Assembly (NCBI GenBank): GCA_937876375.1
Contig: CALEHY010000027.1
Span: 130,432 to 194,431, forward strand
Direction of reading: 5' to 3'
Length of the DNA: 64,000 bases
From: an uncultured Clostridia bacterium
GTDB taxonomy: Bacteria; Bacillota; Clostridia; Oscillospirales; Acutalibacteraceae
Shown: in pieces, positions 34,267 to 43,505 of the stretch
Layout of the letters: each line of letters begins with the position of its first letter
How positions within the stretch are numbered: position 1 is the stretch's first letter
The notes under the pieces: generated by a model
Database searches by the model: none
What the model saw: only the letters and a program-made list of their open reading frames with translations
Told to the model about the DNA's origin: nothing
Made by a program: the position numbers and the translations under genes

Positions 34267-35277
34267 ATGTATAATGTTTCAGTGGCTCCTCATTTGAGAG
34301 CTGAGAACACCACAAAGTCAATTATGCGTGACGTTGCTATTGCACTTCTTCCAATTCTTGCTTTTGGTGTATATCGTTTTGGTATTCCTGCTCTTATGGT
34401 TATCGTTTTGTGCGTACTATCTAGCGTGCTTAGCGAGCTACTATTCGAGCTTGTAACAAAGAGAACAGTAACTATTTTTGACAACAGTGCTCTTGTTACT
34501 GGTCTTATCTTGGCAGTTAATCTGCCAGCATCTGTGCCTTGGTATATCCCAGTTATGGGTGGTGCATTTGCTATCATTATTGTAAAAATGTTGTTCGGTG
34601 GCTTGGGACAGAACTTTATGAACCCAGCACTTGCTGCAAGATGCTTCTTGCTCATCTCATTCGCTGCAAAGATGAATGATTTCGCTATGTATGGTGCATA
34701 CAAGGGCGTTGATATCAAGGGTGCATTTTCACTACTTGCTGGTCATACTGATGGACTAGACGCTGTTTCTGGTGCAACTCCACTTGTTACTCTAGGTGAG
34801 GGAACAAATGTTGATTTGCTAAAATTGTTCCTTGGTCTACACGGTGGTACAATTGGTGAGGTATCTGCTCTAGCAATTCTTATCGGTGGATTGTATCTAA
34901 TTGTTAAAAAGGTTATTTCTGTTAGAATTCCTTTGTCATACATTCTTTCAACAGTAGTATTTATCGCTGCAATTCGTCTAATTTCTGGTGACGAGATTTC
35001 AGCTAACTATTTGATTGGTGAGGTTCTATCTGGTGGACTATTAGTTGGTGCATTCTTCATGGCTACTGACTATGTAACCAGTCCTATCACACCAAAGGGA
35101 CAGATTGTCTATGGTATAGTTCTTGGTCTTGCCACAGCACTATTCAGAGTTGTTGGCTCATCAGCAGAGGGCGTATCCTATGCAATCATTATCTGCAACC
35201 TACTTGTTCCTGTTATCGAGAAGGTTACAATTCCAAAGCCTTTCGGCTCAGTTAAAGCGAAAGGAGATGCAAAATAA
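34267..35277 (+). CDS. rnfD: Rnf complex subunit RnfD
   Basis: 336 aa membrane protein with about nine helices; the flavinylation motif SGATPL is at 168-173 (Thr171 should carry covalent FMN, added by ApbE). GGAGG ribosome site; its stop overlaps the rnfG start. Confidence 0.95.
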   Translation: MYNVSVAPHLRAENTTKSIMRDVAIALLPILAFGVYRFGIPALMVIVLCVLSSVLSELLFELVTKRTVTIFDNSALVTGLILAVNLPASVPWYIPVMGGAFAIIIVKMLFGGLGQNFMNPALAARCFLLISFAAKMNDFAMYGAYKGVDIKGAFSLLAGHTDGLDAVSGATPLVTLGEGTNVDLLKLFLGLHGGTIGEVSALAILIGGLYLIVKKVISVRIPLSYILSTVVFIAAIRLISGDEISANYLIGEVLSGGLLVGAFFMATDYVTSPITPKGQIVYGIVLGLATALFRVVGSSAEGVSYAIIICNLLVPVIEKVTIPKPFGSVKAKGDAK

Positions 35278-36446
35278 TGGCTAATAAAAAGAATAATATC
35301 GTACTTAACACAATTGTTCTTGTTGTAATTACAGCTATCGCTGTTGCTCTTCTTGCTATTGTAAATCAAATTACACTTGAGCCTATCGAGAAGGCAGAGG
35401 TTAATGCAAAGGCACAGGCATATAAGGTTGTTTATGCCGAGGCTGAAACATTTGCAGAGATTGATGGCGTTGACAAGATGATTGAGGATTCAGTAGCATT
35501 GTTCGATGAGAATGGATTTTCTGGCTGTACTATTACAGACGCTCTTGCTGTTCAAAACGCTGGTGGCGATACAGAGGGCTATATCATCGTATCTACTTCA
35601 CCAAATGGATATGGTGGCGAGATTCAGATTGCTATCGGTATCAAGGATGGCAAGCTAACAGGCTTCGAGCCAGTAAAGAACAGCGAGACTCCTGGCTTTG
35701 GTGCTAATTGCACTACACCAGAGTTTACACAGCAGTTCGCTGGCAAGGCTGCTTCAGTCCTGTCATATGTAAAGGGTGGAGGAGCTTCATCTGATACAGA
35801 GATTGATGCACTTTCTGGTGCAACTATTACTACAAAGGCTGTTACAGAGGCTGTCAATGCAGCTATTATCTTCTACCAGTCAAACTTCGGTGGTGGCGTT
35901 CAAGAGATTGAGGGTCCAGACCTTACAGAGTTCTATCAGATTGCTTACCCAGACGCAAAGGAATTTGCTGATGTTGAGGGTAGCGATGATATGATTGCAA
36001 AGTCAGCTGATTTACTTGCTTCTGCAAAGCTTGATACTTGCACAGTAGAGGAGATTAAGGCTGTTAACGGTGGTGAGGGATATGTTATCTCAACAACTGG
36101 CGTTGGCTTTGCAAAGACAGCACCTATCCAGATCGTTATCGGTATCAAGGATAACAAGATTACTGGTTATGCTGTAGTTAATCATATGGAGACACCTGGC
36201 TATGGTGCTGCTTGTGCAGATGAGCCATTTGCTTCACAGTTTGCTGGCAAGGATGCTAATATCCTTGGTGCTGGCGATATCGATGCAATTTCAGGTGCTA
36301 CATTCACAACAAACGGTATTACAAATGCTGTTAACTCAGCTATCTTGTTCTACCAGACAAATCTTGGCGATGGCTCTGTAGAGATTGATACAAGTGCTAT
36401 TGCTGATTCAACTGTTGACGTCGAAGCTGGCGCAACAGCAGCATAA
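35277..36446 (+). CDS. rnfG: Rnf complex subunit RnfG with duplicated FMN-binding domain
   Basis: 389 aa, about twice the usual 180-210. One N-terminal helix (about 10-30) is followed by two FMN-bind domains ending in SGATITTKAVTEAVN (180-) and SGATFTTNGITNAVN (339-). Both match the ApbE target [ST]GA[TS]xT, so T185 and T344 could both carry FMN. A tandem duplication within rnfG is the simplest origin. Position between rnfD and rnfE leaves no doubt about identity. Confidence 0.93.
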   Translation: MANKKNNIVLNTIVLVVITAIAVALLAIVNQITLEPIEKAEVNAKAQAYKVVYAEAETFAEIDGVDKMIEDSVALFDENGFSGCTITDALAVQNAGGDTEGYIIVSTSPNGYGGEIQIAIGIKDGKLTGFEPVKNSETPGFGANCTTPEFTQQFAGKAASVLSYVKGGGASSDTEIDALSGATITTKAVTEAVNAAIIFYQSNFGGGVQEIEGPDLTEFYQIAYPDAKEFADVEGSDDMIAKSADLLASAKLDTCTVEEIKAVNGGEGYVISTTGVGFAKTAPIQIVIGIKDNKITGYAVVNHMETPGYGAACADEPFASQFAGKDANILGAGDIDAISGATFTTNGITNAVNSAILFYQTNLGDGSVEIDTSAIADSTVDVEAGATAA

Positions 36447-36465
36447 AGGAAGGGGTGTGATTTTT

Positions 36466-37134
36466 TTGAAAAGTATTCTAGAAAGACTTTATAACGGTAT
36501 CGTTAAGGAAAATCCAACCTTCGTACTAATGCTTGGTATGTGTCCTACATTGGCTGTAACCACCAGCGCATTGAACGGACTTGGTATGGGTGTTGCTACT
36601 ATGGCTGTACTCATTATGTCAAATTTACTTATTTCTCTTCTTCGCAAGATTATTCCTGACGGAGTTAGAGTTCCAGTTTATATCGTAATCATTGCTTCAT
36701 TCGTTACTATTGTAGAAATGCTTATGCATGCATTCGTTACTCCACTTTACAGCAGCTTGGGTATCTTTATCCCACTTATCGTTGTAAACTGCATCATTCT
36801 TGGCAGAGCAGAGTCTTATGCATCAAAGAATAATGTTCTTCTATCAATCTTTGATGGTATCGGTGTTGGTCTAGGCTTCACTATTGGTCTAACAGCTATC
36901 GGTATCGTTAGAGAGCTACTTGGTAGTGGTACATTGTTTGGCAAGCAGATTATGCCAGAAAGCTATGAGCCTATCTCAATCTTTATCCTTGCACCTGGTG
37001 CATTCCTAGTTCTATCACTACTATGTGCACTTATGAACAAGGTTAAGTCAAAGACTGGCAACACAGCAAAGGCACAGACAAGATGCGATGGCAACTGTGC
37101 AGAGTGTCCATCTGCAGAAAAGGAGGGCAAATAA
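36466..37134 (+). CDS. rnfE: Rnf complex subunit RnfE
   Basis: 222 aa, six membrane helices; starts as KSILERLYNGIVKENPTFVLMLGMCP. The start is TTG at 36466 behind GGGGTG (8-nt spacing); a GTG at 36457 is also in frame. C-terminus has an extra Cys-rich tail (CDGNCAEC) not needed for the core and possibly a metal site. ApbE-independent subunit. Confidence 0.92.
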   Translation: MKSILERLYNGIVKENPTFVLMLGMCPTLAVTTSALNGLGMGVATMAVLIMSNLLISLLRKIIPDGVRVPVYIVIIASFVTIVEMLMHAFVTPLYSSLGIFIPLIVVNCIILGRAESYASKNNVLLSIFDGIGVGLGFTIGLTAIGIVRELLGSGTLFGKQIMPESYEPISIFILAPGAFLVLSLLCALMNKVKSKTGNTAKAQTRCDGNCAECPSAEKEGK

Positions 37135-37135
37135 T

Positions 37136-37714
37136 ATGGTATCAAAGCTATTTTTAGTGCTTATTACTACAGCACTTATTAACAATGTTGTTTTGAGCCA
37201 GTTCCTTGGTGTTTGTCCATTCCTTGGCGTATCAAAATCAACAAAAACTGCTGCTGGTATGGGTGGCGCTGTAGTGTTTGTTATCACACTATCATCACTT
37301 GTATCTAGCGTTTTGTACAAGCTTGTTATTGAAAAGCTAAATCTACAGTATTTGACCACTATTATGTTCATTATTGTTATCGCTTTTCTTGTTCAGCTTG
37401 TAGAGATTTTCTTGAAGAAGGTTATCCCATCTCTATATAAGAGTCTTGGTGTATATCTTCCACTTATTACTACTAACTGTGCCGTTCTTGGTACAGCACT
37501 AACAAATGTTCAGCAGTCAAACGATATTTTGACCAGCGTTGTTACTGGATTTGGTACAGCAGTTGGATTCACTATCGCTATCGTTATTATGGCTGGTGTT
37601 CGTGAAAAGACAGAGAACAATGATTATCTAGGTTGCTTCAAGGGTACACCTGCTGTACTTATGACAGCTTGCCTAATGTCAATTGCATTTTATGGCTTCA
37701 CTGCCTTTGCATAA
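37136..37714 (+). CDS. rnfA: Rnf complex subunit RnfA
   Basis: 192 aa, six helices, paralogue of RnfE with the half-membrane Cys motifs NVVLSQFLGVCPFLG and TTNCAVLG that hold the 2Fe-2S cluster with RnfE. AGGAGG ribosome site; directly after rnfE. Confidence 0.95.
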   Translation: MVSKLFLVLITTALINNVVLSQFLGVCPFLGVSKSTKTAAGMGGAVVFVITLSSLVSSVLYKLVIEKLNLQYLTTIMFIIVIAFLVQLVEIFLKKVIPSLYKSLGVYLPLITTNCAVLGTALTNVQQSNDILTSVVTGFGTAVGFTIAIVIMAGVREKTENNDYLGCFKGTPAVLMTACLMSIAFYGFTAFA

Positions 37715-37732
37715 TGCAGAGAGGAGTATATT

Positions 37733-38530
37733 ATGGATTTTAAACAAATTCTAATTGCTATTGTTGTATTTTGTGTTATTGGCTTGATTATCGGTATCAT
37801 TCTTGGTATCGCTGAAAAGGTGTTCCATGTCGAAAAAGATGAAAAGGCAGAGGCTATTCGTGAGGCTCTACCTGGTAGCAACTGTGGTGGCTGTGGCTAT
37901 GCTGGCTGTGACGCTATGGCAGAGGCTATTGCAAAGGGTGATGCTCCTGTAACTGGCTGTCCAGTAGGTGGCACTGCTGTTGCACAGAAAATTGGTGCTA
38001 TCCTTGGTCAAGAGGTTGGCGAAATGGAGCGTAAGGTCGCCTATGTTAAGTGTGATGGTCATAGCGACAAGAGAACTAGAGATTACAACTATATCGGTAT
38101 CGATAGCTGTTCTTATGCAGCTATGATGCCTGGCTCTGGTCCATATTCTTGTAAGTTTGGCTGTCTAGGCTATGGCACTTGTGCAAAGGTTTGCCCACAG
38201 AGTGCTATCCGTATCATCGACAAAAAGGCTGTCGTTGATGAGGATTTGTGTATTGCTTGTGGTAACTGTATTTCAGCTTGTCCACAAAAACTTATTGAGC
38301 TTGTTCCAGCTAATTCACATTACAGAGTTCAGTGTTCATCTCATGTTAGAGGTAAGGACGTTCGTGACGCTTGTACAAGTGGTTGCATTTCTTGTAAGGT
38401 TTGTGAGAAGAAATGTCCTAGTGGTGCTATCACAGTAGTTGATAATATTGCAAAGATTGATTACTCAAAATGTACACAGTGTGGTATTTGTGCAAATGAA
38501 TGTCCACGAAAGATAATAAAGACCTATTAA
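37733..38530 (+). CDS. rnfB: Rnf complex subunit RnfB
   Basis: 265 aa: one N-terminal helix (about 5-25), the NCGGCGYAGC cluster-binding domain, and several 4Fe-4S motifs (CKFGCLGYGTCAKVCP, CIACGNCISACP, CISCKVCEKKCP, CTQCGICANECP). Entry point for ferredoxin electrons. Last subunit gene. Confidence 0.95.
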   Translation: MDFKQILIAIVVFCVIGLIIGIILGIAEKVFHVEKDEKAEAIREALPGSNCGGCGYAGCDAMAEAIAKGDAPVTGCPVGGTAVAQKIGAILGQEVGEMERKVAYVKCDGHSDKRTRDYNYIGIDSCSYAAMMPGSGPYSCKFGCLGYGTCAKVCPQSAIRIIDKKAVVDEDLCIACGNCISACPQKLIELVPANSHYRVQCSSHVRGKDVRDACTSGCISCKVCEKKCPSGAITVVDNIAKIDYSKCTQCGICANECPRKIIKTY

Positions 38531-38573
38531 ACACATTTTGTTCATTTCTGTATGATATTTTTTTAACAAAGTG

Positions 38574-38602
38574 TTGACTTTATACATTTTTTAAGATATT
38601 AT
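38574..38602 (+). promoter_or_regulatory. Promoter of the duplicated lipoprotein
   Basis: TTGACT (38574-38579), 17 nt, TATTAT (38597-38602), behind rnfB. Confidence 0.7.
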
Positions 38603-38649
38603 ACAGTTAAATCATAGTTATTTAATTTTAAGAAAAGGAGACAATTACT

Positions 38650-39675
38650 ATGACAAAGATGAAGAAGATCCTTGCTCTTGGTCTTGCTGGTGTTCTTGCA
38701 GTAGGTTTTGCTGCTTGTAGCAATGGCGGTTCAGACGCTAAGGACGACACAACAGAAGCTGCTGCAGCTAAGACAGGTTATGCTGTATACAGCGAAATCA
38801 AAGAGGACGAGTACAATAAGTCAGAGACTGCTCTTGAGATCAACTCTGTATGTGCTGCTGTTCTTGTTGATGCAGACGGTAAGCTTATCGACGTAAAGAT
38901 CGATGAGGCTCAGACAAAGCCTGACCTAACAAAGGACGATGGCAATGTTGCTGACCTTAGAACAAAGCTACAGAAGCAGGGCGATTACGGTATGAAGGAG
39001 ACTTCAGCTGGTATCGGTAACATTCCTGATGGTGGCGAGTGGTTCGAGCAGATCGCTGCTTTCGAGGCTTGGGCAAAGGGTAAGACAGCTGACGAGGTTA
39101 AGGCTGGTGTTGGCGAAGATGGCTATGCTGCTGACGCTGACCTAAAGGCTGGTTGCACAATTTACTCAGGTGGCTTTGCTTCAGTTGTAGCACAGGCTAT
39201 GGCTAACGCAACAGAGATCGGTGCTAAGGCTACTGATACTCTAGCTCTTAATGTAACAACACAGAAGTTCTATGAGAGCAACGAGACAAACCTACAGTAC
39301 GATTCAGATTACGCTATCGTAACTCTAGACGCTGATGGCAAGATCACTTCTTGCATCATTGATGCTTCACAGGCTAAGTGCTCAATCGCTGATGGCAAGT
39401 TCACAGTTGAGAAGGGTGCTTACAAGACAAAGAAGGAGCTTCAGGGCGACTATGGTATGAAGGACGTTTCTGCTGGTATCGGCGTTATCCCTGGTGGTGG
39501 CGAGTGGTTCGAGCAGGCTGCTGCTTTCGAGGCATGGGCTGTTGGCAAGACTGCTGACGAGCTAAAGGCTGCTGTTGGTGAGGACGGTAAGTCAGCTGAT
39601 GCTGATCTTTCAGCTGGTTGCACAATTACTGTTTCTGGCATCATTGCAAACGTTGCAGCTGCTGCTACAAAGTAA
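38650..39675 (+). CDS. Abundant lipoprotein with two tandem repeats, near Rnf and ApbE
   Basis: 341 aa. Signal peptide with lipobox VGFAAC, a Thr/Ala linker, then two halves of about 140-150 aa, each with LDADGK-type strands, QGDYGMK(E/D)xSAGIG, GGEWFEQxAAFEAWA and a GKTADE(V/L)K segment. Lipid-anchored on the cell surface. No SGATxT flavinylation motif is visible, so it is not clearly an ApbE target, although the genes sit side by side. Strong AAAGGAG site and the regular, codon-biased sequence suggest high expression. I do not recognise the family; an electron-transfer or flavin/quinone-binding role is a guess from context. Confidence 0.7.
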   Translation: MTKMKKILALGLAGVLAVGFAACSNGGSDAKDDTTEAAAAKTGYAVYSEIKEDEYNKSETALEINSVCAAVLVDADGKLIDVKIDEAQTKPDLTKDDGNVADLRTKLQKQGDYGMKETSAGIGNIPDGGEWFEQIAAFEAWAKGKTADEVKAGVGEDGYAADADLKAGCTIYSGGFASVVAQAMANATEIGAKATDTLALNVTTQKFYESNETNLQYDSDYAIVTLDADGKITSCIIDASQAKCSIADGKFTVEKGAYKTKKELQGDYGMKDVSAGIGVIPGGGEWFEQAAAFEAWAVGKTADELKAAVGEDGKSADADLSAGCTITVSGIIANVAAAATK

Positions 39676-39690
39676 TTAAACACGACATTT

Positions 39691-39720
39691 AAAAAGGAGT
39701 CTTCGGACTCCTTTTTATTT
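39691..39720 (+). terminator. Terminator after the lipoprotein
   Basis: AAAAAGGAGTC-ttcg-GACTCCTTTTT with more T. Confidence 0.9.
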
Positions 39721-39737
39721 TTTACATTATTTTTATA

Positions 39738-39766
39738 TTGAACTTAATATATTAATCTGTTATAAT
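39738..39766 (+). promoter_or_regulatory. apbE promoter giving a leaderless transcript
   Basis: TTGAAC (39738-39743), 17 nt, TATAAT (39761-39766). The apbE ATG starts 7 nt after the -10, where transcription should begin, and no ribosome site is present. Confidence 0.65.
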
Positions 39767-39773
39767 TTTATTT

Positions 39774-40814
39774 ATGAAAAAATTATTATCCATTATTATG
39801 TCCGTTGCTATTGTGCTGTGTATGGCATCTTGTAGCGCTAGCAAAAAGACAGAACGCTTTACTGCTAGCTTTCTTGATTTGTTCGATACAGCATCTACCA
39901 TCATTGCATATGACGATAGTCAGGATAGCTTCGACAGACATTATCAGCTCTTTTATGATAAGCTGGAGGAGTATGACCATCTCTTTGATATCTACCATAA
40001 CTATGATGGTGTAAATAACCTCTACTATGTTAATAAGCATGCTGCTGATGAGCCTGTAAAGGTTGATTCAGTCATTATCGAATTGCTAGAATATGGCAAG
40101 GAGATATATAGCTTATCTGGTGGCAAGACCAATATCTGCTTTGGTCCAGTTTTGGCACTTTGGCATAATGAGAGAGAAAATGCCAAGGAGCATACTCCAA
40201 AGCTACCAGATTCTAATGAGCTCAAAGAAGCTAGTCAGCATACTAATATCGATGACTTGATTATCGACAAGGAAAATTCTACAGTATTCTTTGCTGATGA
40301 GGATATGCGACTCGATGTCGGTGCTATAGCAAAAGGATTTGCTGTGCAGAAAATGTCTGATTGGGCAAAGGAGAACCTGTGGCAGAATGCAGCCTTGAGT
40401 ATCGGTGGCAATGTATCAACTTTTGGCTACAAGGATAACGATGGCAAAACAATGTGGACCATCGGTGTGGAAAATCCTGACGTTTCTGCTGGTGATTATC
40501 TGCTAAAGGTTAAGATTACAGACCTTTGTGTTGTTACCAGTGGCGACTATCAGCGTTATTATATGGTCGATGGCAAAAAGTATTGTCATATCATTAACCC
40601 AGATACACTTATGCCTAGCGAATATGTAGCTAGCGTATCTGTATTGTGTAGTGACTCTGCATTAGGTGATGCACTTTCTACTACACTATTTAATATGAGC
40701 ATTGATGATGGTTTAAAGCTTGTTGAGTCTATGGATGGCGTAGAGGCTGTCTGGGTCGACAAGGGATATAACAAAACATTTTCATCTGGATTTGAAAAAT
40801 ATATTACAGATTAA
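39774..40814 (+). CDS. apbE: FAD:protein FMN transferase ApbE (lipoprotein)
   Basis: 346 aa lipoprotein (lipobox MASCS). Family motifs: FDTAST near the start, TNICFGPVLALWH, the flavin-site DVGAIAKGFA, and SVSVLCSDSALGDALST. ApbE uses FAD to attach FMN to Thr of SGATxT motifs, here RnfG (two) and RnfD (one). The ATG directly follows a -10 box (TATAATTTTATTTATG) without a ribosome site, so translation may be leaderless. Confidence 0.93.
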   Translation: MKKLLSIIMSVAIVLCMASCSASKKTERFTASFLDLFDTASTIIAYDDSQDSFDRHYQLFYDKLEEYDHLFDIYHNYDGVNNLYYVNKHAADEPVKVDSVIIELLEYGKEIYSLSGGKTNICFGPVLALWHNERENAKEHTPKLPDSNELKEASQHTNIDDLIIDKENSTVFFADEDMRLDVGAIAKGFAVQKMSDWAKENLWQNAALSIGGNVSTFGYKDNDGKTMWTIGVENPDVSAGDYLLKVKITDLCVVTSGDYQRYYMVDGKKYCHIINPDTLMPSEYVASVSVLCSDSALGDALSTTLFNMSIDDGLKLVESMDGVEAVWVDKGYNKTFSSGFEKYITD

Positions 40815-40827
40815 GGAGAATAATATT

Positions 40828-41394
40828 ATGAGTATGAAGGCACATAGCAATCCAAAATCAATGAAATGGATTATTTCTCTTGCAGTTATGATTGTTTTGA
40901 GCGTTGGCGTTATCTTTGGCACAATCGCTATTAACAAGGCTGTAGAGAACAAGAACAATCAACCAGTAGAGCTCGATTTCACCATCAGCTCTTCAACACC
41001 TATCGCTGTTGAGGAGAATGAGCTAAATATCACTAGTGTTAAGAAGGCTGTTGACAACAGTGGCAATGTTGTAGCTTATATTATCGGTGGTAGCGTCGTT
41101 GGATATAACCAAGAGGTACCTATCGAAATGTCAACAACTATCACAGCAGATGCTAGCGTTGTATGTGGTATCGAGATTATCAACCAAGAGGAAACAGAGT
41201 ATCTTGGTGTTAGAATTATTGAGGATTATTTTACCTCACAGTTTGACAACAAGAAACTACCTATCAAGGGCGCTAACAGCATTTCAAGTGGCTCTAGCGT
41301 AGACCTTATTGCAAAGAGCACCGTATCATCTCAGGCTGTTGTTGATGGTGTTAACAACGCTATGGAGTATGTAAAGGCTAATTTGGCAGAATGA
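40828..41394 (+). CDS. FMN-binding-domain membrane protein (degenerate motif)
   Basis: 188 aa, one N-terminal helix (about 12-36) and one extracytoplasmic FMN-bind domain. Where RnfG has SGATxT this protein has AKSTVS (162-167), so covalent FMN at that site is doubtful. AAGGAG ribosome site; ATG at 40828, 13 nt after apbE. Overlaps the NusG-II gene. Belongs to the apbE-NusG_II-Gx module seen in many Firmicutes. Confidence 0.8.
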   Translation: MSMKAHSNPKSMKWIISLAVMIVLSVGVIFGTIAINKAVENKNNQPVELDFTISSSTPIAVEENELNITSVKKAVDNSGNVVAYIIGGSVVGYNQEVPIEMSTTITADASVVCGIEIINQEETEYLGVRIIEDYFTSQFDNKKLPIKGANSISSGSSVDLIAKSTVSSQAVVDGVNNAMEYVKANLAE

Positions 41395-41759
41395 AAAAAG
41401 CAGATTTTATTGTAATCGGTGTTGTTTTAGCTGTCGTTGCTGTGCTTGTTTTTGTCCTATATGGACTTAACGGAGATAGTGGCAAATATGTTCAGGTCGA
41501 GGTTAATGGCGAGGTCATTGAAACATTTGAGCTTGATGACGAGGTCGAAAAACAGTACGATTTTGACGGTGACACCAACACCCTACAGATTAAGGATGGC
41601 AAGGCATCTGTTATAGAGGCTAATTGTCCTGACGGTATATGCTCAAATCATATGCCTATCAGTAGAGCAGGTGAGTCAATCATCTGTCTTCCACATAAAA
41701 TGGTTGTGACTGTTTTGGATAAGGTCGATAACGACTCCGAAATTGATGCAGTCGCATAG
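41391..41759 (+). CDS. NusG domain II-containing membrane protein
   Basis: 122 aa: one helix (about 5-24) and an extracytoplasmic NusG_II beta domain (VEVNGEVIETFEL...) with NCPDGICSNHMPIS and LPHKMVV. Its Cys pair and His could bind a cofactor. Overlaps the FMN-binding gene by 4 nt. Despite the domain name it is not a transcription factor; it travels with flavin-transfer genes and Gx transporters. Confidence 0.82.
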   Translation: MKKADFIVIGVVLAVVAVLVFVLYGLNGDSGKYVQVEVNGEVIETFELDDEVEKQYDFDGDTNTLQIKDGKASVIEANCPDGICSNHMPISRAGESIICLPHKMVVTVLDKVDNDSEIDAVA

Positions 41760-41767
41760 GTTGTTAT

Positions 41768-42280
41768 ATGAAGAATAATAAGGTAAAAAATATCGCATTC
41801 TATGGTGTGATGATCGCCCTAGCGTTGATATTTAGCTATCTCGAAAGCTTTATTCCTATTGAGGCACTTATCCCAATCCCTGGAGTAAAGCTTGGACTTG
41901 CTAATATCGTCGTTCTTTTTGCTCTATATACAATGAGACCTAGGGATGCGTTCATCATCGCTGTAATTAGAATTATTATGTCTGGACTTCTGTTCGGTAA
42001 TGTTATGACCATAGCTTATAGTATGGCTGGTGGTATGTTCAGCTTACTTGTTATGTGGCTTCTTAAGAAAACTAAGCTGTCTATGATGGGCGTTAGTATG
42101 GTCGGTGGTATCTGTCACAATATCGGTCAGCTTACCGTCGCTGTGCTCCTTACCGAAACGGTTAGAATTGCATATTATCTCCCAGTATTGCTGATTTCTG
42201 GTATGCTTACTGGCCTTTTGATGGGTGTTGTTGCAAATCTAGTTGTCCAACGAGTAGAAAAAATTCAAAAGAAGATATAA
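41768..42280 (+). CDS. Gx transporter (HepS1-like) family protein
   Basis: 170 aa, four to five helices, with LESFIPIEALIPIPGVKLGLANIV and FIIAVIRIIMSGLLFG typical of this family (sometimes labelled heptaprenyl diphosphate synthase component I). Thought to be an ECF-like substrate subunit; in this gene cluster it may move a quinone or flavin precursor. Nine-nt spacing after the NusG-II gene. Confidence 0.82.
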   Translation: MKNNKVKNIAFYGVMIALALIFSYLESFIPIEALIPIPGVKLGLANIVVLFALYTMRPRDAFIIAVIRIIMSGLLFGNVMTIAYSMAGGMFSLLVMWLLKKTKLSMMGVSMVGGICHNIGQLTVAVLLTETVRIAYYLPVLLISGMLTGLLMGVVANLVVQRVEKIQKKI

Positions 42281-42310
42281 AAACACCAGTTTCAACTGGT
42301 GTTTTGCTTT
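42280..42310 (+). terminator. Terminator of the apbE operon
   Basis: AAAACACCAGT-ttca-ACTGGTGTTTT then GCTTTT. Confidence 0.85.
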
Positions 42311-42350
42311 TAATATTGTCGAATTTATATTTATAGATATATGGTGAATT

Positions 42351-43505
42351 ATGAATAAAAATACACTTGTTCAGTGCCCTCACAGGCGAAAATGCTCTGG
42401 CTGTCAGTTACAGAATTTGACTTATACCCAGCAGCTAGAACATAAACAGAATATGGTAAATCGGCTGTTAGGGGAGTACTGTGACGTTCAAGATATTATT
42501 GGTATGGATAACCCTTTGAACTATAGAAATAAGGTGCAATCAGCCTTTTGCTCAGAGTATAAGACCAAAAAATTAACCTCTGGTGTCTACCAGTCTTCTA
42601 CTGGTAGGGTATGTCCAGTGGATGACTGTATGATAGAGGACAAAATTGCTGATGAAATCGTTTTAACTATCCGAAAGCTCTTGGTATCATTTAAGCTAAA
42701 GCTCTATGATGAAGAAACGAAAAAAGGCTTCATTCGTCATGTCTTGGTTAGACGAGGTTTCTCGACAAATCAGGTTATGGTGGTTATTGTGTCTGGCACA
42801 AAGGAGTTTAAGAAGAAAACTAGCTTCGTCAACGCACTTGTAAAAAATCATCCTGAAATCACCACTATCGCCCATAATGTGAATGATAGCACAACAAAGC
42901 TTATGCTTGGCGAGTATTATGAGGTGTTGTATGGAGATGGGTATATAGAGGATGAGCTGTGTGGCTATACATTTAGAATATCGCCAGCATCTTTCTACCA
43001 AATAAATCCAGTGCAGACAGAGATTTTGTATTCAACAGCTGTACAGTATGCTGACCTATCTGGTGACGAAATAGTGTTTGACAGCTATTGTGGTACTGGT
43101 ACTATTGGTATCATAGCATCAAAGAGTGCAAAAAAGGTTATCGGCGTGGAGCTAAATAAGAATGCTGTGAATGATGCGATTTCAAATGCAAAAATCAATG
43201 GTATCGATAACATAGAATTCTATTGTGACGATGCTGGCAAATTTTTGGTCGAAAGGGCAAAGCAGAGTGAAAGAATTGACGTTCTATTTATGGATCCACC
43301 AAGAGCTGGCTCTGATAGAAAATTTTTAAATTCTGTGCAAAAGATTATGCCAAATAGAATTGTTTATATCTCCTGCAATCCAGAAACCTTGGCTAGAGAT
43401 TTGAAACAATTATCAAAATCATATAAGGTTGAAAAAATTCAGCCAGTAGATATGTTTCCGTTCACAAATCATGTTGAAACCATCGTTTCCTTATCAAAAA
43501 AGTAA
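42351..43505 (+). CDS. 23S rRNA (uracil-5-)-methyltransferase, RumA/TrmA family
   Basis: 384 aa. Starts with the iron-sulfur-type cysteines CPHRRKCSGC, has a SAM site (DSYCGTGTIGI), the FMDPPRAGSD motif and the catalytic ISCNPETLARDL. Transfers a methyl group from SAM to C5 of a uridine in 23S rRNA. Weak GGTGA ribosome site. Full length; no upstream TRAM domain, as is common in short homologues. Confidence 0.92.
   Translation: MNKNTLVQCPHRRKCSGCQLQNLTYTQQLEHKQNMVNRLLGEYCDVQDIIGMDNPLNYRNKVQSAFCSEYKTKKLTSGVYQSSTGRVCPVDDCMIEDKIADEIVLTIRKLLVSFKLKLYDEETKKGFIRHVLVRRGFSTNQVMVVIVSGTKEFKKKTSFVNALVKNHPEITTIAHNVNDSTTKLMLGEYYEVLYGDGYIEDELCGYTFRISPASFYQINPVQTEILYSTAVQYADLSGDEIVFDSYCGTGTIGIIASKSAKKVIGVELNKNAVNDAISNAKINGIDNIEFYCDDAGKFLVERAKQSERIDVLFMDPPRAGSDRKFLNSVQKIMPNRIVYISCNPETLARDLKQLSKSYKVEKIQPVDMFPFTNHVETIVSLSKK

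Noticed and set aside
38650..39675. Flavinylated electron-transfer lipoprotein (PplA-like)
   Set aside because: No [ST]GA[TS]xT motif is present in either repeat, so this label is not supported.
41391..41759. Transcription factor NusG
   Set aside because: Only domain II is present, behind a transmembrane helix, in a membrane/flavin gene cluster.
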